In this document: positions 44,195-52,514 of the stretch, one piece after another
Position numbering within the stretch: position 1 is the stretch's first letter
Layout: every line of letters begins with the position of its first letter
Assembly: GCF_049994905.1 (NCBI RefSeq)
Contig: NZ_CP188258.1
Coordinates: forward strand, 3,658,001-3,722,000
DNA: 64,000 bases
From: Diaminobutyricibacter sp049994905
GTDB taxonomy: Bacteria; Actinomycetota; Actinomycetes; Actinomycetales; Microbacteriaceae
Reading direction: 5' to 3'
The notes under the pieces: generated by a model
The model's input: the letters and a program-made list of their open reading frames with translations, nothing else
The model's database searches: none
Told to the model about the DNA's origin: nothing
Program-made: the position numbers and the translations under genes

Positions 44195-44845
44195 TCACCG
44201 GCGCGAGCGAATGGGCCGTCGACGTCCAAGACGCTCGGCGATAACGATCACCGCTGCGGTGATTCCCACGCCGAGAAGCGCGGTCATCCCCAGCATCCGG
44301 GGCTTGCTGCCTCCGACGTGGTAGATCACGGTCGACCTCGGTGCCGTCGTGAGGGTGATGTAATTGATGGGCGCGACGTGCTGCTCACGCTGAAGCTCGC
44401 TCAATTGCTGCTGGACACGATTAATCAGCGTCGTCTGCCTCCGGAGCACGGTCGCGCGATCCGGAGCGACGATCTCGAGGTTGAGGATCTGACTTTGGAA
44501 GTTCGTGCCCCACTGCCCGCCGGTATCGGGGACGGCCAGCGACCAGCCGTCGCGGATGCCGATGCCGACCAGCGTCACGTCGGCCGACGCATATTTGGTC
44601 ACCGCAACCGGCCCGGTGATCCTCTTGGCCACCACGCCGGCAGTGTCGACGATGTCTTCGGACTGCGTTGCGAGGGTATTCGGGTAGTAGGTGCTGCTCG
44701 GTGCGAGGAAGACGATCTGGGTGCGCGTGTAGTAGACGCCCTTGTCGCTGAGGCCGGCGAATACCGCAAGGCCCGTGCAAAGGACTCCCACGAGCACAAT
44801 CGGCCACCGTCGGAGGCACGCGCTGAAAAATTCCCACAAAGTCAT
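44195..44845 (-). CDS. Chain-length regulator-like (Wzz) membrane protein
   Basis: 216 residues. One helix near each end (WPIVLVGVLCTGLAVFAGL; MLGMTALLGVGITAAVIVIA) with an extracytoplasmic middle containing a helix-forming RQTTLINRVQQQLSELQREQ. This is the Wzz/PCP topology with a very short core and no attached BY-kinase. Divergent from the next Wzz-like gene (80 bp), and nearly back-to-back with the deacetylase stop (10 bp). Confidence 0.75.
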   Translation of the reverse strand: MTLWEFFSACLRRWPIVLVGVLCTGLAVFAGLSDKGVYYTRTQIVFLAPSSTYYPNTLATQSEDIVDTAGVVAKRITGPVAVTKYASADVTLVGIGIRDGWSLAVPDTGGQWGTNFQSQILNLEIVAPDRATVLRRQTTLINRVQQQLSELQREQHVAPINYITLTTAPRSTVIYHVGGSKPRMLGMTALLGVGITAAVIVIAERLGRRRPIRSRR

Positions 44846-44925
44846 GAGTGTCCCTCGCTTAGACTAACTTATGACTCGCTACCCGTCAGTCAGCTGAAAG
44901 AGGTCCGCTCCGAGGGGGGAACATC

Positions 44926-45828
44926 ATGACCCGCGACGTGATGCGCGCGCTCGGGCGCCGATGGTATGTCCTCGTCGCAGGCCTCCTGATGACCGTGGGA
45001 CTCGCTTATGGGGCCTACCAGATCACTCCTCCGAACTACACCGCGAGCGGTCTAGTGCTCCTGCTTCCCTCCACCTCGGCTGTGGGTAAAGGTGGCAACC
45101 CGTTCCTGGTGCTTTCCGATCTGGATCAGCCGGCCGGAATCCTCGTGGCGTATTTCTCCGGCTCCACGGCTGCGGCAGACGTCAAGGCGAATGCGCCCAC
45201 GGCCAAGTTCCAAGTGCTGATCAGCCAATCGACTCGTGGACCGATCATCGAAGTCGACGTGACCGACAAGACATCGGCGGGGGCGATCGGCGCGCTCGAC
45301 TACATCACGACCCAGATTCCGGTGGAGCTGAACAAGCTTCAGACGCAGGTCGACGCTGCGGCTGACGCTCGGATCTCATCGATGCCCCTGACCGTCGATG
45401 CACGAGCCAAGGCGGACTACTCGGGTACGATCCGGATGGTCATTTCAGCCGCCGTCGTCGGGCTGCTCATCACAGGCGTCATCGCATTCGCGCTCGACGG
45501 GCTGCTGCTGAGCCGGCGAGCACGGCGGCACGCACGCGCCGCGGCCGCCGAGCGGGTCACAGCCGTCCCGGCCGACCCCGAGGAACCATCACCGGCGACG
45601 CGCTCCGGCTCGAAAGTCCTGCTCCCCGAAGCGGTGGATACCGCGAGTACGGCGGAAGAGCGCAGACCCGAGAATTCGGGCAACACCGCTTCTGACGACC
45701 CTGTCTCCGACGATCCGGTTCCGGGCAACCCGGTTTCCGACGATACGGTTCCGGGCGACCCGGTTTCGGACGAACCGGTTTCACAGTTCACCGGTCCTGT
45801 TTCGGCAGTCACCGGGCGGGAGACTTGA
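44926..45828 (+). CDS. Wzz-like membrane protein with acidic repeat tail
   Basis: 300 residues. Two helices (WYVLVAGLLMTVGLAYGAY and IRMVISAAVVGLLITGVIAF) bracket a periplasm-side domain with VDVTDKTSAGAIGALDYI and a helix LNKLQTQVDAAADARI, like chain-length regulators. After the second helix a cytoplasmic tail of about 115 residues is Pro/Glu/Asp-rich and ends in six pentapeptides of the type DDPVS/GDPVS. No kinase domain. Start overlaps of the following gene: its TTG overlaps this stop. Confidence 0.78.
   Translation: MTRDVMRALGRRWYVLVAGLLMTVGLAYGAYQITPPNYTASGLVLLLPSTSAVGKGGNPFLVLSDLDQPAGILVAYFSGSTAAADVKANAPTAKFQVLISQSTRGPIIEVDVTDKTSAGAIGALDYITTQIPVELNKLQTQVDAAADARISSMPLTVDARAKADYSGTIRMVISAAVVGLLITGVIAFALDGLLLSRRARRHARAAAAERVTAVPADPEEPSPATRSGSKVLLPEAVDTASTAEERRPENSGNTASDDPVSDDPVPGNPVSDDTVPGDPVSDEPVSQFTGPVSAVTGRET
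45694..45783 (+). repeat. Six 15-bp coding repeats (pentapeptide tail)
   Basis: Units encode DDPVS, DDPVP, GNPVS, DDTVP, GDPVS and DEPVS in the C-terminal tail of the Wzz-like protein. Period is exactly 15 bp; base changes between units are mostly silent or conservative. Confidence 0.85.
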
Positions 45829-47153
45829 CGACCGCGCTCGCCCCGATGGATCAACGCCTGGCGCCGAGCCCGGTCGACGCTGTCGGGTGGCTCACGTTCT
45901 ACGTGATACTGCTTCTCTTCGTCCCCACGCGTCTTATTTTCGGCCCCTTCGGGAGCGCTGGCGCCCCCTCGATGCTGTTCGGCCTGGGAAGTCTGATCCT
46001 CTGGCTGCTCATTAGGCTGGGAGCCGGGCGGGGCGGACCGAGGAGCGCGCACCCGATCCGGTTCGCGCTCGGAATCTTTTTCGTCAGCGTCGGGATAACG
46101 TACGTCCTCGCGATGTCGGGTCCGATGAACCCCGCCGAAATCAGCCCTGCGGATGTCGCCCTGTTGGCGCTCGCGTCCTGGGGCGGGACGCTTCTGCTCA
46201 CGCACGACAACATCCCTGACCGCAATCGACTCGACACCCTCATCTGGCGCCTGTGCGTCTGCGGCGGATTGATCGCGCTTCTCGGGATCTTCCAGGTGCT
46301 CACCCGGCAGGTCTGGGTCGACCAGCTCTCCATCCCGGGGCTCACCGGCTCGCCGGGTTACAGTCTCAATGCCCGGGGCGGGTTCCCCCGGCCCTCCGGT
46401 ACTGCGACGCATCCGATCGAATATGGAACACTGATCACGATGATCCTCCCGATCGCGCTGTACGTCGGTTTCAACCAGACCCAACGCCCTCTTCTCATCC
46501 GCTGGCTTCCCGCCGCGGCACTGGCGGCGGTCGTCCCCCTTACATCGTCCCGTTCGGCGTATCTGGGCGCGGCGGTGGCGCTTCTCGTGTGCCTGATCGG
46601 ATGGAAACGGGCGCGTCGACTGCGGGCTCTCGCGGTGATCGTCGCCGGCGTCGCGGCGATGAGTGTTGTGACACCCAACCTCTTCAAGTCGATCATCGGC
46701 CTGTTCGCCGGCGCATCCGGCGATCCGAGCATCGCCTCGCGGACGGACGGCTACTCCCTCGCGGTGGAGTTCCTGCTGCGCAAACCCCTTTTCGGAAGGG
46801 GCCTGGGAACCTTCCTGCCCATCTACCGCATCTTCGACAACGAGTACCTGCTGCTGCTGGTCACAGTCGGAGCCGTCGGCACGGTGGCCTTCATCGCCCT
46901 CTGCGTCACTGCGTTCGCATCGATGCTGCGCCTTCGCCCGTCGCTCCGCGACGAGGGATCGCGGGATCTGGCGCTGGCGCTGGCCGCCGCGATCGCGACA
47001 GGCTTCGTCTGCCTGTTCACTTTCGACGCCTTCGCTTTCCCGATGACGATGGGGACCCTGTTCCTCATTCTCGGTCTGGCAGGTTCCCTGCGGCGGATCG
47101 AAGGAACCGGAGCGATATTCACCCATCTGGCAGGGGACCGGCATGCCCATTGA
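45825..47153 (+). CDS. O-antigen polymerase/ligase family (Wzy-like)
   Basis: 442 residues with about ten membrane helices and the Wzy_C-type loop around SSRSAYLGAAVALLVCLIGW and GRGLGTFLPIYRIFDNEYL. Such enzymes join lipid-linked oligosaccharide units into long chains outside the membrane. Start is a TTG at 45825 overlapping the previous stop (TTGA) with GGGAG upstream; an ATG seven codons later (45846) is an alternative. Neighbours are chain-length regulators and glycosyltransferases, as expected. Confidence 0.88.
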   Translation: MTTALAPMDQRLAPSPVDAVGWLTFYVILLLFVPTRLIFGPFGSAGAPSMLFGLGSLILWLLIRLGAGRGGPRSAHPIRFALGIFFVSVGITYVLAMSGPMNPAEISPADVALLALASWGGTLLLTHDNIPDRNRLDTLIWRLCVCGGLIALLGIFQVLTRQVWVDQLSIPGLTGSPGYSLNARGGFPRPSGTATHPIEYGTLITMILPIALYVGFNQTQRPLLIRWLPAAALAAVVPLTSSRSAYLGAAVALLVCLIGWKRARRLRALAVIVAGVAAMSVVTPNLFKSIIGLFAGASGDPSIASRTDGYSLAVEFLLRKPLFGRGLGTFLPIYRIFDNEYLLLLVTVGAVGTVAFIALCVTAFASMLRLRPSLRDEGSRDLALALAAAIATGFVCLFTFDAFAFPMTMGTLFLILGLAGSLRRIEGTGAIFTHLAGDRHAH

Positions 47154-48042
47154 CGTCGCCGCCGTGGTCGTGACCTACAACAGCGAGAACCATATCGACC
47201 AGCTACTGGACAGCATTCCAGCGGCCGCCGGCGGGCTTTCGTACTCGGTGGTCGTTGTCGACAACGGGTCCGTCGACGGTACGCTCGATCGACTCGGGCT
47301 ACGCTCCGATTGCATTGTGGTCCCTTCGACGAACCGCGGTTACGCGGCCGGGATGAACACCGCTGTCGACACGTCGCCAGACGCCGAGGCGATTCTGATC
47401 CTGAACCCGGATGCGACCCTCGACCCCGATTGCATCCCCCGGATGCTCGACGTGCTGCGAAAACCGGGCAACGGCATCGTGGCGCCCCGGGTTCGTGAGG
47501 CCGACGGCCGGCTGTCGCCCACGCTTCGTCGGGGACCGACGCTGGGGCGGGTCGGGGGCCTGAGCTTCACCGGACTGCCCGCCTTCACGGAGCGCATCGA
47601 GGACCCTCGGGAATACGAGACCGAGCATGAGGTCGAGTGGGCCGTCGGGGCCATCCTCCTCGTCAGCGGGGAGTGCTATCGCGCGATGGACGGCCTCGAC
47701 GAGTCCTACTTCCTGTACTCGGAGGAGACGGACCTGAGCCTCCGGGCGAAGGACGCAGGCTGGGCGACCGTGTATACGCCGGACGCCGGAGCGGTCCATA
47801 TCGGCGGTGGCTCCGGTGAGAGCTCGACGACGCACACTATGAAGATTCTCAACCGCGTGCGACTGTATCGCCGACGCCGGGGTCCGTTCCTTGCGTCCGT
47901 CTATTTCGGGATGACGGTGCTGGTCGAGTTCCGTCGGGCCATCCTCGGCCATGACAAGTCCTGGCCGACGGCTCGCGCTCTCCTCCAGCCGTCGCGACGT
48001 CCACCCGCCCTCGGCGCGAGCCGCACGCTGATCCCGCGCTGA
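47143..48042 (+). CDS. Family 2 glycosyltransferase (rhamnosyltransferase WbbL-like)
   Basis: 299 residues. VAAVVVTYNSENHIDQLLDSI, VVVVDNGSVDGTLD, TNRGYAAGMNTA and ILILNPDATLDPDC (DxD-like) are typical of the WbbL/RfbF dTDP-rhamnosyltransferase branch of GT2. EVEWAVGAILLVSGECYRAM and FFLYSEETDLSLRAKDAGW complete the pattern. Donor is inferred, not proven. Overlaps the polymerase gene by 11 bp. Confidence 0.9.
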   Translation: MPIDVAAVVVTYNSENHIDQLLDSIPAAAGGLSYSVVVVDNGSVDGTLDRLGLRSDCIVVPSTNRGYAAGMNTAVDTSPDAEAILILNPDATLDPDCIPRMLDVLRKPGNGIVAPRVREADGRLSPTLRRGPTLGRVGGLSFTGLPAFTERIEDPREYETEHEVEWAVGAILLVSGECYRAMDGLDESYFLYSEETDLSLRAKDAGWATVYTPDAGAVHIGGGSGESSTTHTMKILNRVRLYRRRRGPFLASVYFGMTVLVEFRRAILGHDKSWPTARALLQPSRRPPALGASRTLIPR

Positions 48043-48046
48043 GCAT

Positions 48047-49264
48047 GTGGCCGCGAAGATGAAGGTAGTGCTGGTCGCCCCGACCTGTGACGGCGACGAT
48101 GTTGGTGAGTCATGGCTTGCCTTCCAATGGGCCAAACTGCTGTCAGATCGATTCGATCTGACAGTTCTGACCACCTTCAAGCGCGGGCATCGTCCCCCCT
48201 CGGAGCAGCTCCCGGGAGTCGAGGTCGTCGAGTGGCAGGAACCGCCGGTGGTCGGCCGTTTCGAGCGGCTGAACAGCCTCCTGCAGCCCGGATACTCGCT
48301 GTTCCTGGTCAGGGCTCGTCGCTGGCTGAAGCATCGCCTGGCAGAGGGGACCGGTTTCGACATCGCTCACCAGGTCGTTCCCGTGGCGATGCGTTATCCC
48401 TCCCCCGTAGCCGCTCTCGGTATCCCCTTGATCATCGGGCCCGTCGGGGGAAGTCTCACGTCCCCCTCGGCATTCGCCGCGGAGGAGGGCTCGACCCCGT
48501 GGTACCAGAGGCTTCGCGTTCTCGACGCGTGGCGTATGAAAAGGGACCCTCTCCTGCGGCGCACCTATGAGAGCGCTGATTGCGTCGTCGGTGTCGCGCC
48601 GTACGCGCGGGAACTCCTCGAAGGTCTCGCGGTGAAACGGTTCGAGGTCATGAGCGATGTCGCCATCCATTCGGTCAAACGGCCCATCGACCGGGCCGGG
48701 CGACCCGGACCGGTGCGGCTGCTGTTCGTGGGGCGGATCATCCGGACCAAGGGTCTTCGGGATGTGATCCGGGCGATGGCCCGGCTCCGCGATCTGGATG
48801 TGGTTCTGGACATCGTCGGCGACGGCAATGACCGGGCAGCCTGCACGGCTCTCGCGAAGGAGCTCGAAGTCGACGACCGGATGACGTTCCACGGGCTGAT
48901 GTCCCGCGCGGAAGTCGACGCCTTCTATGAGCGCGCTGACATCTTCGTGTTCCCGAGCTACCGGGAGCCCGGAGGGAGCGTAGTTCTCGAGGCCATGGCG
49001 TACAGCCTCCCGCTCATCGTCTGCCGTCGCGGCGGTCCGGGCGCGAACGTCGACGACTCCTGTGCTTTCCGGCTGGATGCGGTGTCGCCCGAGCAGCTCG
49101 CAGCAGATTGCGCCGCGGCCATCCGTCGCCTTGTCGAGGACCCTGAGCTCCGGTCGCGGATGGGGGCAGCGGCCCGTTCACACGCCGAACGCACACATCT
49201 GTGGGGAGCGCGCCTCGAGCAGATGAGCACCCTCTACTCGGAACTGGCGTTTCGATCTGTGTGA
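48047..49264 (+). CDS. GT-B glycosyltransferase (family 4)
   Basis: 405 residues. Donor-binding half shows LLFVGRIIRTKGLRDVIRAM, VLDIVGDGNDRAACTAL and FVFPSYREPGGSVVLEAMAYSLPLIVC, the E-x7-E region of GT4 retaining enzymes. The N-terminal half has a GPVGGSLTSP loop. GTG start at 48047 with no clear Shine-Dalgarno; ATG 48059 is possible. Last plus-strand gene of the cluster; its 3' end overlaps the convergent asparagine-synthase-like gene by 31 bp. Confidence 0.88.
   Translation: MAAKMKVVLVAPTCDGDDVGESWLAFQWAKLLSDRFDLTVLTTFKRGHRPPSEQLPGVEVVEWQEPPVVGRFERLNSLLQPGYSLFLVRARRWLKHRLAEGTGFDIAHQVVPVAMRYPSPVAALGIPLIIGPVGGSLTSPSAFAAEEGSTPWYQRLRVLDAWRMKRDPLLRRTYESADCVVGVAPYARELLEGLAVKRFEVMSDVAIHSVKRPIDRAGRPGPVRLLFVGRIIRTKGLRDVIRAMARLRDLDVVLDIVGDGNDRAACTALAKELEVDDRMTFHGLMSRAEVDAFYERADIFVFPSYREPGGSVVLEAMAYSLPLIVCRRGGPGANVDDSCAFRLDAVSPEQLAADCAAAIRRLVEDPELRSRMGAAARSHAERTHLWGARLEQMSTLYSELAFRSV
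48140..48164. repeat. 12-bp-arm palindrome inside the GT4 gene
   Basis: CTGTCAGATCGA-T-TCGATCTGACAG, perfect arms around one base, within the codons for LSDRFDLTV. Could be chance driven by the protein sequence, or an intragenic operator. Confidence 0.7.
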
Positions 49265-50988
49265 GACCCGGCGGTTGCGACGATCACATTCGTCAGGAAC
49301 CCGACGGAACTCGGCCGCGGCTCGATGGCGCCGGCGAGCATGTCCCGCAGCCATTTCTCGCTCACGAAGTCGGTCGCACCCAGCGGGTCGAGGATGTGCG
49401 GTTCCTGGCGCCAGCGTTGGACGACTTTCTGCGCCAGCACATCTCCCCCGGCTGGAGGCCGATTCCCTCTCCGGGCGCGTTGGACTGCCTTGCGGGCGAG
49501 CCGCTGCCCGGTGCGCAGTGCCTGCGTCACCGGATCCCACGGCGACGGATGCGCGTAAGCGGCCGGGCTCGGCCGGCCTTCCAGGGGAAGCTGCCCGAGT
49601 TCGGGATCCAACTCCAGCTGCAGAGCTGCGAGAAAGCGCGAATGTGCTTTGTCCTGGGGTGTCAGTCGGGCGGAGATATCGAGGAAGTCCGATTCCAGCA
49701 TCGGATTCACCACGACCCGCTGGTAGCCGACAGCCGTGTCGGTCGCTCCCGCCCACCGCTGCATGCGATCGCGGAGGTACAGCGTGTCTGTGGCACGGAA
49801 CCATTCGTCACCGCCACGACGGAGCGAGGCATAGACCTCGGCATTCGCGACCTCCCGAGCCCATTCCGAGAATTCGGCGGTGAGCAGACCAGGCTCGACC
49901 GCCTCGTTGACGAACATCCGCCAGGCGGCGAGCTGCTCGGCGTCGGCGCGGGTGTACGGGCGATCCCGCACCCGACCGACGTAATAGAAACCGCGCGCCA
50001 CCTCGCCGCCGAGGCCTGAGATGCGCACTCCCTGGGTGAACCCGCGTTCAGCGACACCGAGGGCGGCGAGCGCTACCGGATCCGACATCCCGTCCAATCG
50101 GAGCGCGGCGTCCCGGCACAGGTCCCAGGCCTCCTCCGGGCCGAGTCCGCCGAGGTCGGCCAGACCACGCACCTCGTGCTCGATGCCGAAGCGCGAGGCG
50201 ATCTCGCCGGCGATCGCGACGTCGCCGCTGCCCGGCACGCTGAGTGTCATCGCATGGAGCCCTCGTCGCCGGGAGACCGGCACTGCGCTCAGCAGGAGCC
50301 TCGAATCTAGGCCGCCGGTCAACTGCAGCACCGCATCCGGCTGATCGTCGAGCAGGGCTTCGAGCGACGCGCGGAGGACTTCTGCGGCCTGGGCTACGGC
50401 GCGATCCAGAGAGATCGGCTCTCCAGGCGGAGGCACCGCGTGGTCTACGCTGACTCCGTCGATGCCGAGCCGCGCGGTAGCCGCAGGCTCCAGTTTGCGG
50501 ATGCCATCGAACAAAGTGCGCTGACCGAGCTGCCACCCCAGCAGGGACTGAACCGCGACTGCTGTCCGGTCCAGCGGTGCGCCTCGCGCCCATCCGGCCA
50601 GCATCGCCGAGGTCGAGAGCGTTCCCGGCCCCGCCGAATCGGGATCGCTGTGGAAGAGCTGCCGGAAGCCCATCGAGTCGGCGATCATCGTCACGGCGCC
50701 GTCGTGCGCCGTCGCGGCCGCGAACGGTGGCAGAAGACGGGTGAGAGCATGGGTGTCATCGCCTATCAATTCCGCGATCCGGGAGCTCGCGACCGCCCCG
50801 TGCGACCCGCGCACGACGCGCGAGAGCACGAGGGTGCAGCCGTCGTCGACCGGGGTGACGCCCCAGTACGCCATCCGGACCGCGCCGGCCCTGACTTCGG
50901 AGAATGCGCCGACGACGGCCTTCACCGCGGCCGGTACCTCGCCGGCTTCGGACGCGAGCATCCCGGGAAGCACGGTCGCGCGGGACAT
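49234..50988 (-). CDS. Asparagine synthase-like amide ligase lacking glutaminase Cys
   Basis: 584 residues from ATG 50988. The C-terminal ATP-pyrophosphatase domain has the PP-loop LTGGLDSRLLLSAV near residue 214, then VPGSGDVAIAGEIASRFGIE and SGLGGEVARGFYY. The N-terminal region follows the asparagine synthetase outline (GVTPVDDGCTLVLSRVV, MIADSMGFRQLFH) but starts MSRATV, without the Cys2 needed to release ammonia from glutamine. This resembles amide-bond ligases such as beta-lactam synthetase. Next to ACP, decarboxylase and ligase genes it may join an amine to an activated acid, or use a donor other than glutamine. Inference only. Confidence 0.85.
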   Translation of the reverse strand: MSRATVLPGMLASEAGEVPAAVKAVVGAFSEVRAGAVRMAYWGVTPVDDGCTLVLSRVVRGSHGAVASSRIAELIGDDTHALTRLLPPFAAATAHDGAVTMIADSMGFRQLFHSDPDSAGPGTLSTSAMLAGWARGAPLDRTAVAVQSLLGWQLGQRTLFDGIRKLEPAATARLGIDGVSVDHAVPPPGEPISLDRAVAQAAEVLRASLEALLDDQPDAVLQLTGGLDSRLLLSAVPVSRRRGLHAMTLSVPGSGDVAIAGEIASRFGIEHEVRGLADLGGLGPEEAWDLCRDAALRLDGMSDPVALAALGVAERGFTQGVRISGLGGEVARGFYYVGRVRDRPYTRADAEQLAAWRMFVNEAVEPGLLTAEFSEWAREVANAEVYASLRRGGDEWFRATDTLYLRDRMQRWAGATDTAVGYQRVVVNPMLESDFLDISARLTPQDKAHSRFLAALQLELDPELGQLPLEGRPSPAAYAHPSPWDPVTQALRTGQRLARKAVQRARRGNRPPAGGDVLAQKVVQRWRQEPHILDPLGATDFVSEKWLRDMLAGAIEPRPSSVGFLTNVIVATAGSHTDRNASSE

Positions 50989-50992
50989 GATG

Positions 50993-51247
50993 CTAGGCGG
51001 CGAGCTTCGAATCGACGAAGTCGGTGAGAGTGCCGACGCTCTCGAAGAGGTCCTCACCGAACTCGTCGTCATCGATGACGATGTCGAAGCGCTCTTCAAG
51101 CGCGACGACGAGGTTCACGACGCCGAAGGAATCGAGTTCGGGAATTGCGCCGAAGAGCGCTGTCTCGCGGGTGAGCTCGTCGGGGCTCTGAGTGAGTTCC
51201 AGCGTGTCGATCAAGACCTCTCGCACGGCATCCACAGTCTCTGGCAT
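50993..51247 (-). CDS. Acyl carrier protein
   Basis: 84 residues, acidic, with the phosphopantetheine site Ser in PELDSFGVVNLVVALEERF. Preceded by a strong AAGGAGAG Shine-Dalgarno. Lies 40 bp after the decarboxylase and 4 bp before the amide ligase. A dedicated ACP for this cassette rather than for fatty acid synthesis. Confidence 0.93.
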   Translation of the reverse strand: MPETVDAVREVLIDTLELTQSPDELTRETALFGAIPELDSFGVVNLVVALEERFDIVIDDDEFGEDLFESVGTLTDFVDSKLAA

Positions 51248-51267
51248 TCGGTTGCTCTCCTTGTCGA

Positions 51268-51300
51268 TTCAGGCGAATACTGTCGCTTCAGACGAATACT
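51268..51300. repeat. 14-bp direct repeat at the decarboxylase stop
   Basis: TTCAGGCGAATACT (51268-51281) and TTCAGACGAATACT (51287-51300), one mismatch, 19-bp offset. The second copy contains the minus-strand stop codon, so the stop region was duplicated. Confidence 0.65.
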
Positions 51301-52514
51301 TCTGCGGGCGCGGGGTGCCCGAGAAAGGCGGTCGGGCTTGCCGTGAGGCCATACGCACCCTGCTGGAAGATCACCACGAGGTCGTCGATGTCGGCCGCCG
51401 GCAGTGTGACGTCGTCGCCGAGCAGGTCGAGCGGCGTGCACAGGCATCCGACCACGGTCACGTTCTCGTCGGCGGGCGCCTCGACCCTGGAGCCGACGAC
51501 GAGCGGGTAATTGCGGCGGATCGCCTGCCCGAAATTGCCGGATGCCGCCAATTGGTGATGCATCCCCCCGTCCACGACGAGGTACGTGCGGCCCCGCGAG
51601 ACCTTCCGGTCGAGGACCCGCGTGACGTAGACACCGCACTCGCCCACGATGTACCGCCCCAGCTCGATGACCGGCGTCGCCTCGGGTAATTGACCGAAGA
51701 GCGGCCCGTCCAGGAGCGCCCCGAGGCTGGCGGCGAGGGCGTCGAGATCCAGCGCCCGGTCCCTCTCGGTATAAGGGATCCCGAACCCTCCGCCGAGATT
51801 GACGTAGCGCACCGGTGCCTTCAGGTGCTGGGCCAGATCGACAACCAGCTCCAGCGTGCGCCGCTGCGCCTCCGCGATGATCGATGCGTCGAGGTTCTGC
51901 GAGCCGGCGAAGATATGGAATCCCCGGATGTCCAGCCCGGCTGGGGTGTATTCCCTCAGGAACTGCGGCACGCTTTCTGCGTCGATGCCGAACTGCTGGG
52001 GGCCACCGCCCATGCGCATGCCGGAACCCTTCACCGCGAAGTCCGGATTCACCCGGATCGCGATGCTCGGAGTCAGCCCGAGCTCGTCGCCGGCGGCGAT
52101 CACCCTTTCGATCTCGGTCGGAGATTCGACTTCCACGATGATCCCGGAGGCCACGGCCTGGCGGATCTCGGCCGGACTCTTGCCCGGGCCGGCGAAGCTC
52201 ACCCGTTCGGGGCGGATGCCGGTGTCCAGCGCCGACCGCAACTCGAGTCCGGATGCCACGTCGATGCGGTCCACCCGGCGCGCCAGGTGCTGCACCACGG
52301 CGGGCATCGGATTCGCTTTCATGGCGTAGCTGAGCTCAACTCGGTCGGGGAGGGCAGAGCGCAGACGGTCGACCCGTTCGTCGAGCAGCGCGCGGTCGTA
52401 GGCGAAGAACGGAGTCGAACCGACGCGAGCGGCAAGCCGCGACAGCGGCAGACCGCCGACGCGGAGCTCTCCGTCGACCGTGCCGAACGCGGCGACGTGC
52501 TCCTGCGGCTTCAT
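51288..52514 (-). CDS. PLP-dependent group III (ornithine/DAP-type) decarboxylase
   Basis: 408 residues. Alanine-racemase-fold barrel with the PLP lysine in LSYAMKANPMPAVV, His in FHIFAGSQNLDAS, the phosphate loop GGGFGIPY, and ELGRYIVGECGVYV. The second half has VVGCLCTPLDLLGDDVTLP with the catalytic Cys. The sequence style matches the decarboxylases found with exosortase A clusters (TIGR03099-type) more than lysA. It would decarboxylate an amino acid to an amine or aminoacyl unit. Coupled to the ligase by ATGA. Confidence 0.88.
   Translation of the reverse strand: MKPQEHVAAFGTVDGELRVGGLPLSRLAARVGSTPFFAYDRALLDERVDRLRSALPDRVELSYAMKANPMPAVVQHLARRVDRIDVASGLELRSALDTGIRPERVSFAGPGKSPAEIRQAVASGIIVEVESPTEIERVIAAGDELGLTPSIAIRVNPDFAVKGSGMRMGGGPQQFGIDAESVPQFLREYTPAGLDIRGFHIFAGSQNLDASIIAEAQRRTLELVVDLAQHLKAPVRYVNLGGGFGIPYTERDRALDLDALAASLGALLDGPLFGQLPEATPVIELGRYIVGECGVYVTRVLDRKVSRGRTYLVVDGGMHHQLAASGNFGQAIRRNYPLVVGSRVEAPADENVTVVGCLCTPLDLLGDDVTLPAADIDDLVVIFQQGAYGLTASPTAFLGHPAPAEVFV

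Noticed and set aside
45417..47150. 577-residue minus-strand frame
   Set aside because: Arg/Gln/Glu-rich shadow of the Wzz-like and Wzy-like genes, which show clear membrane helices and start/stop overlaps on the plus strand.
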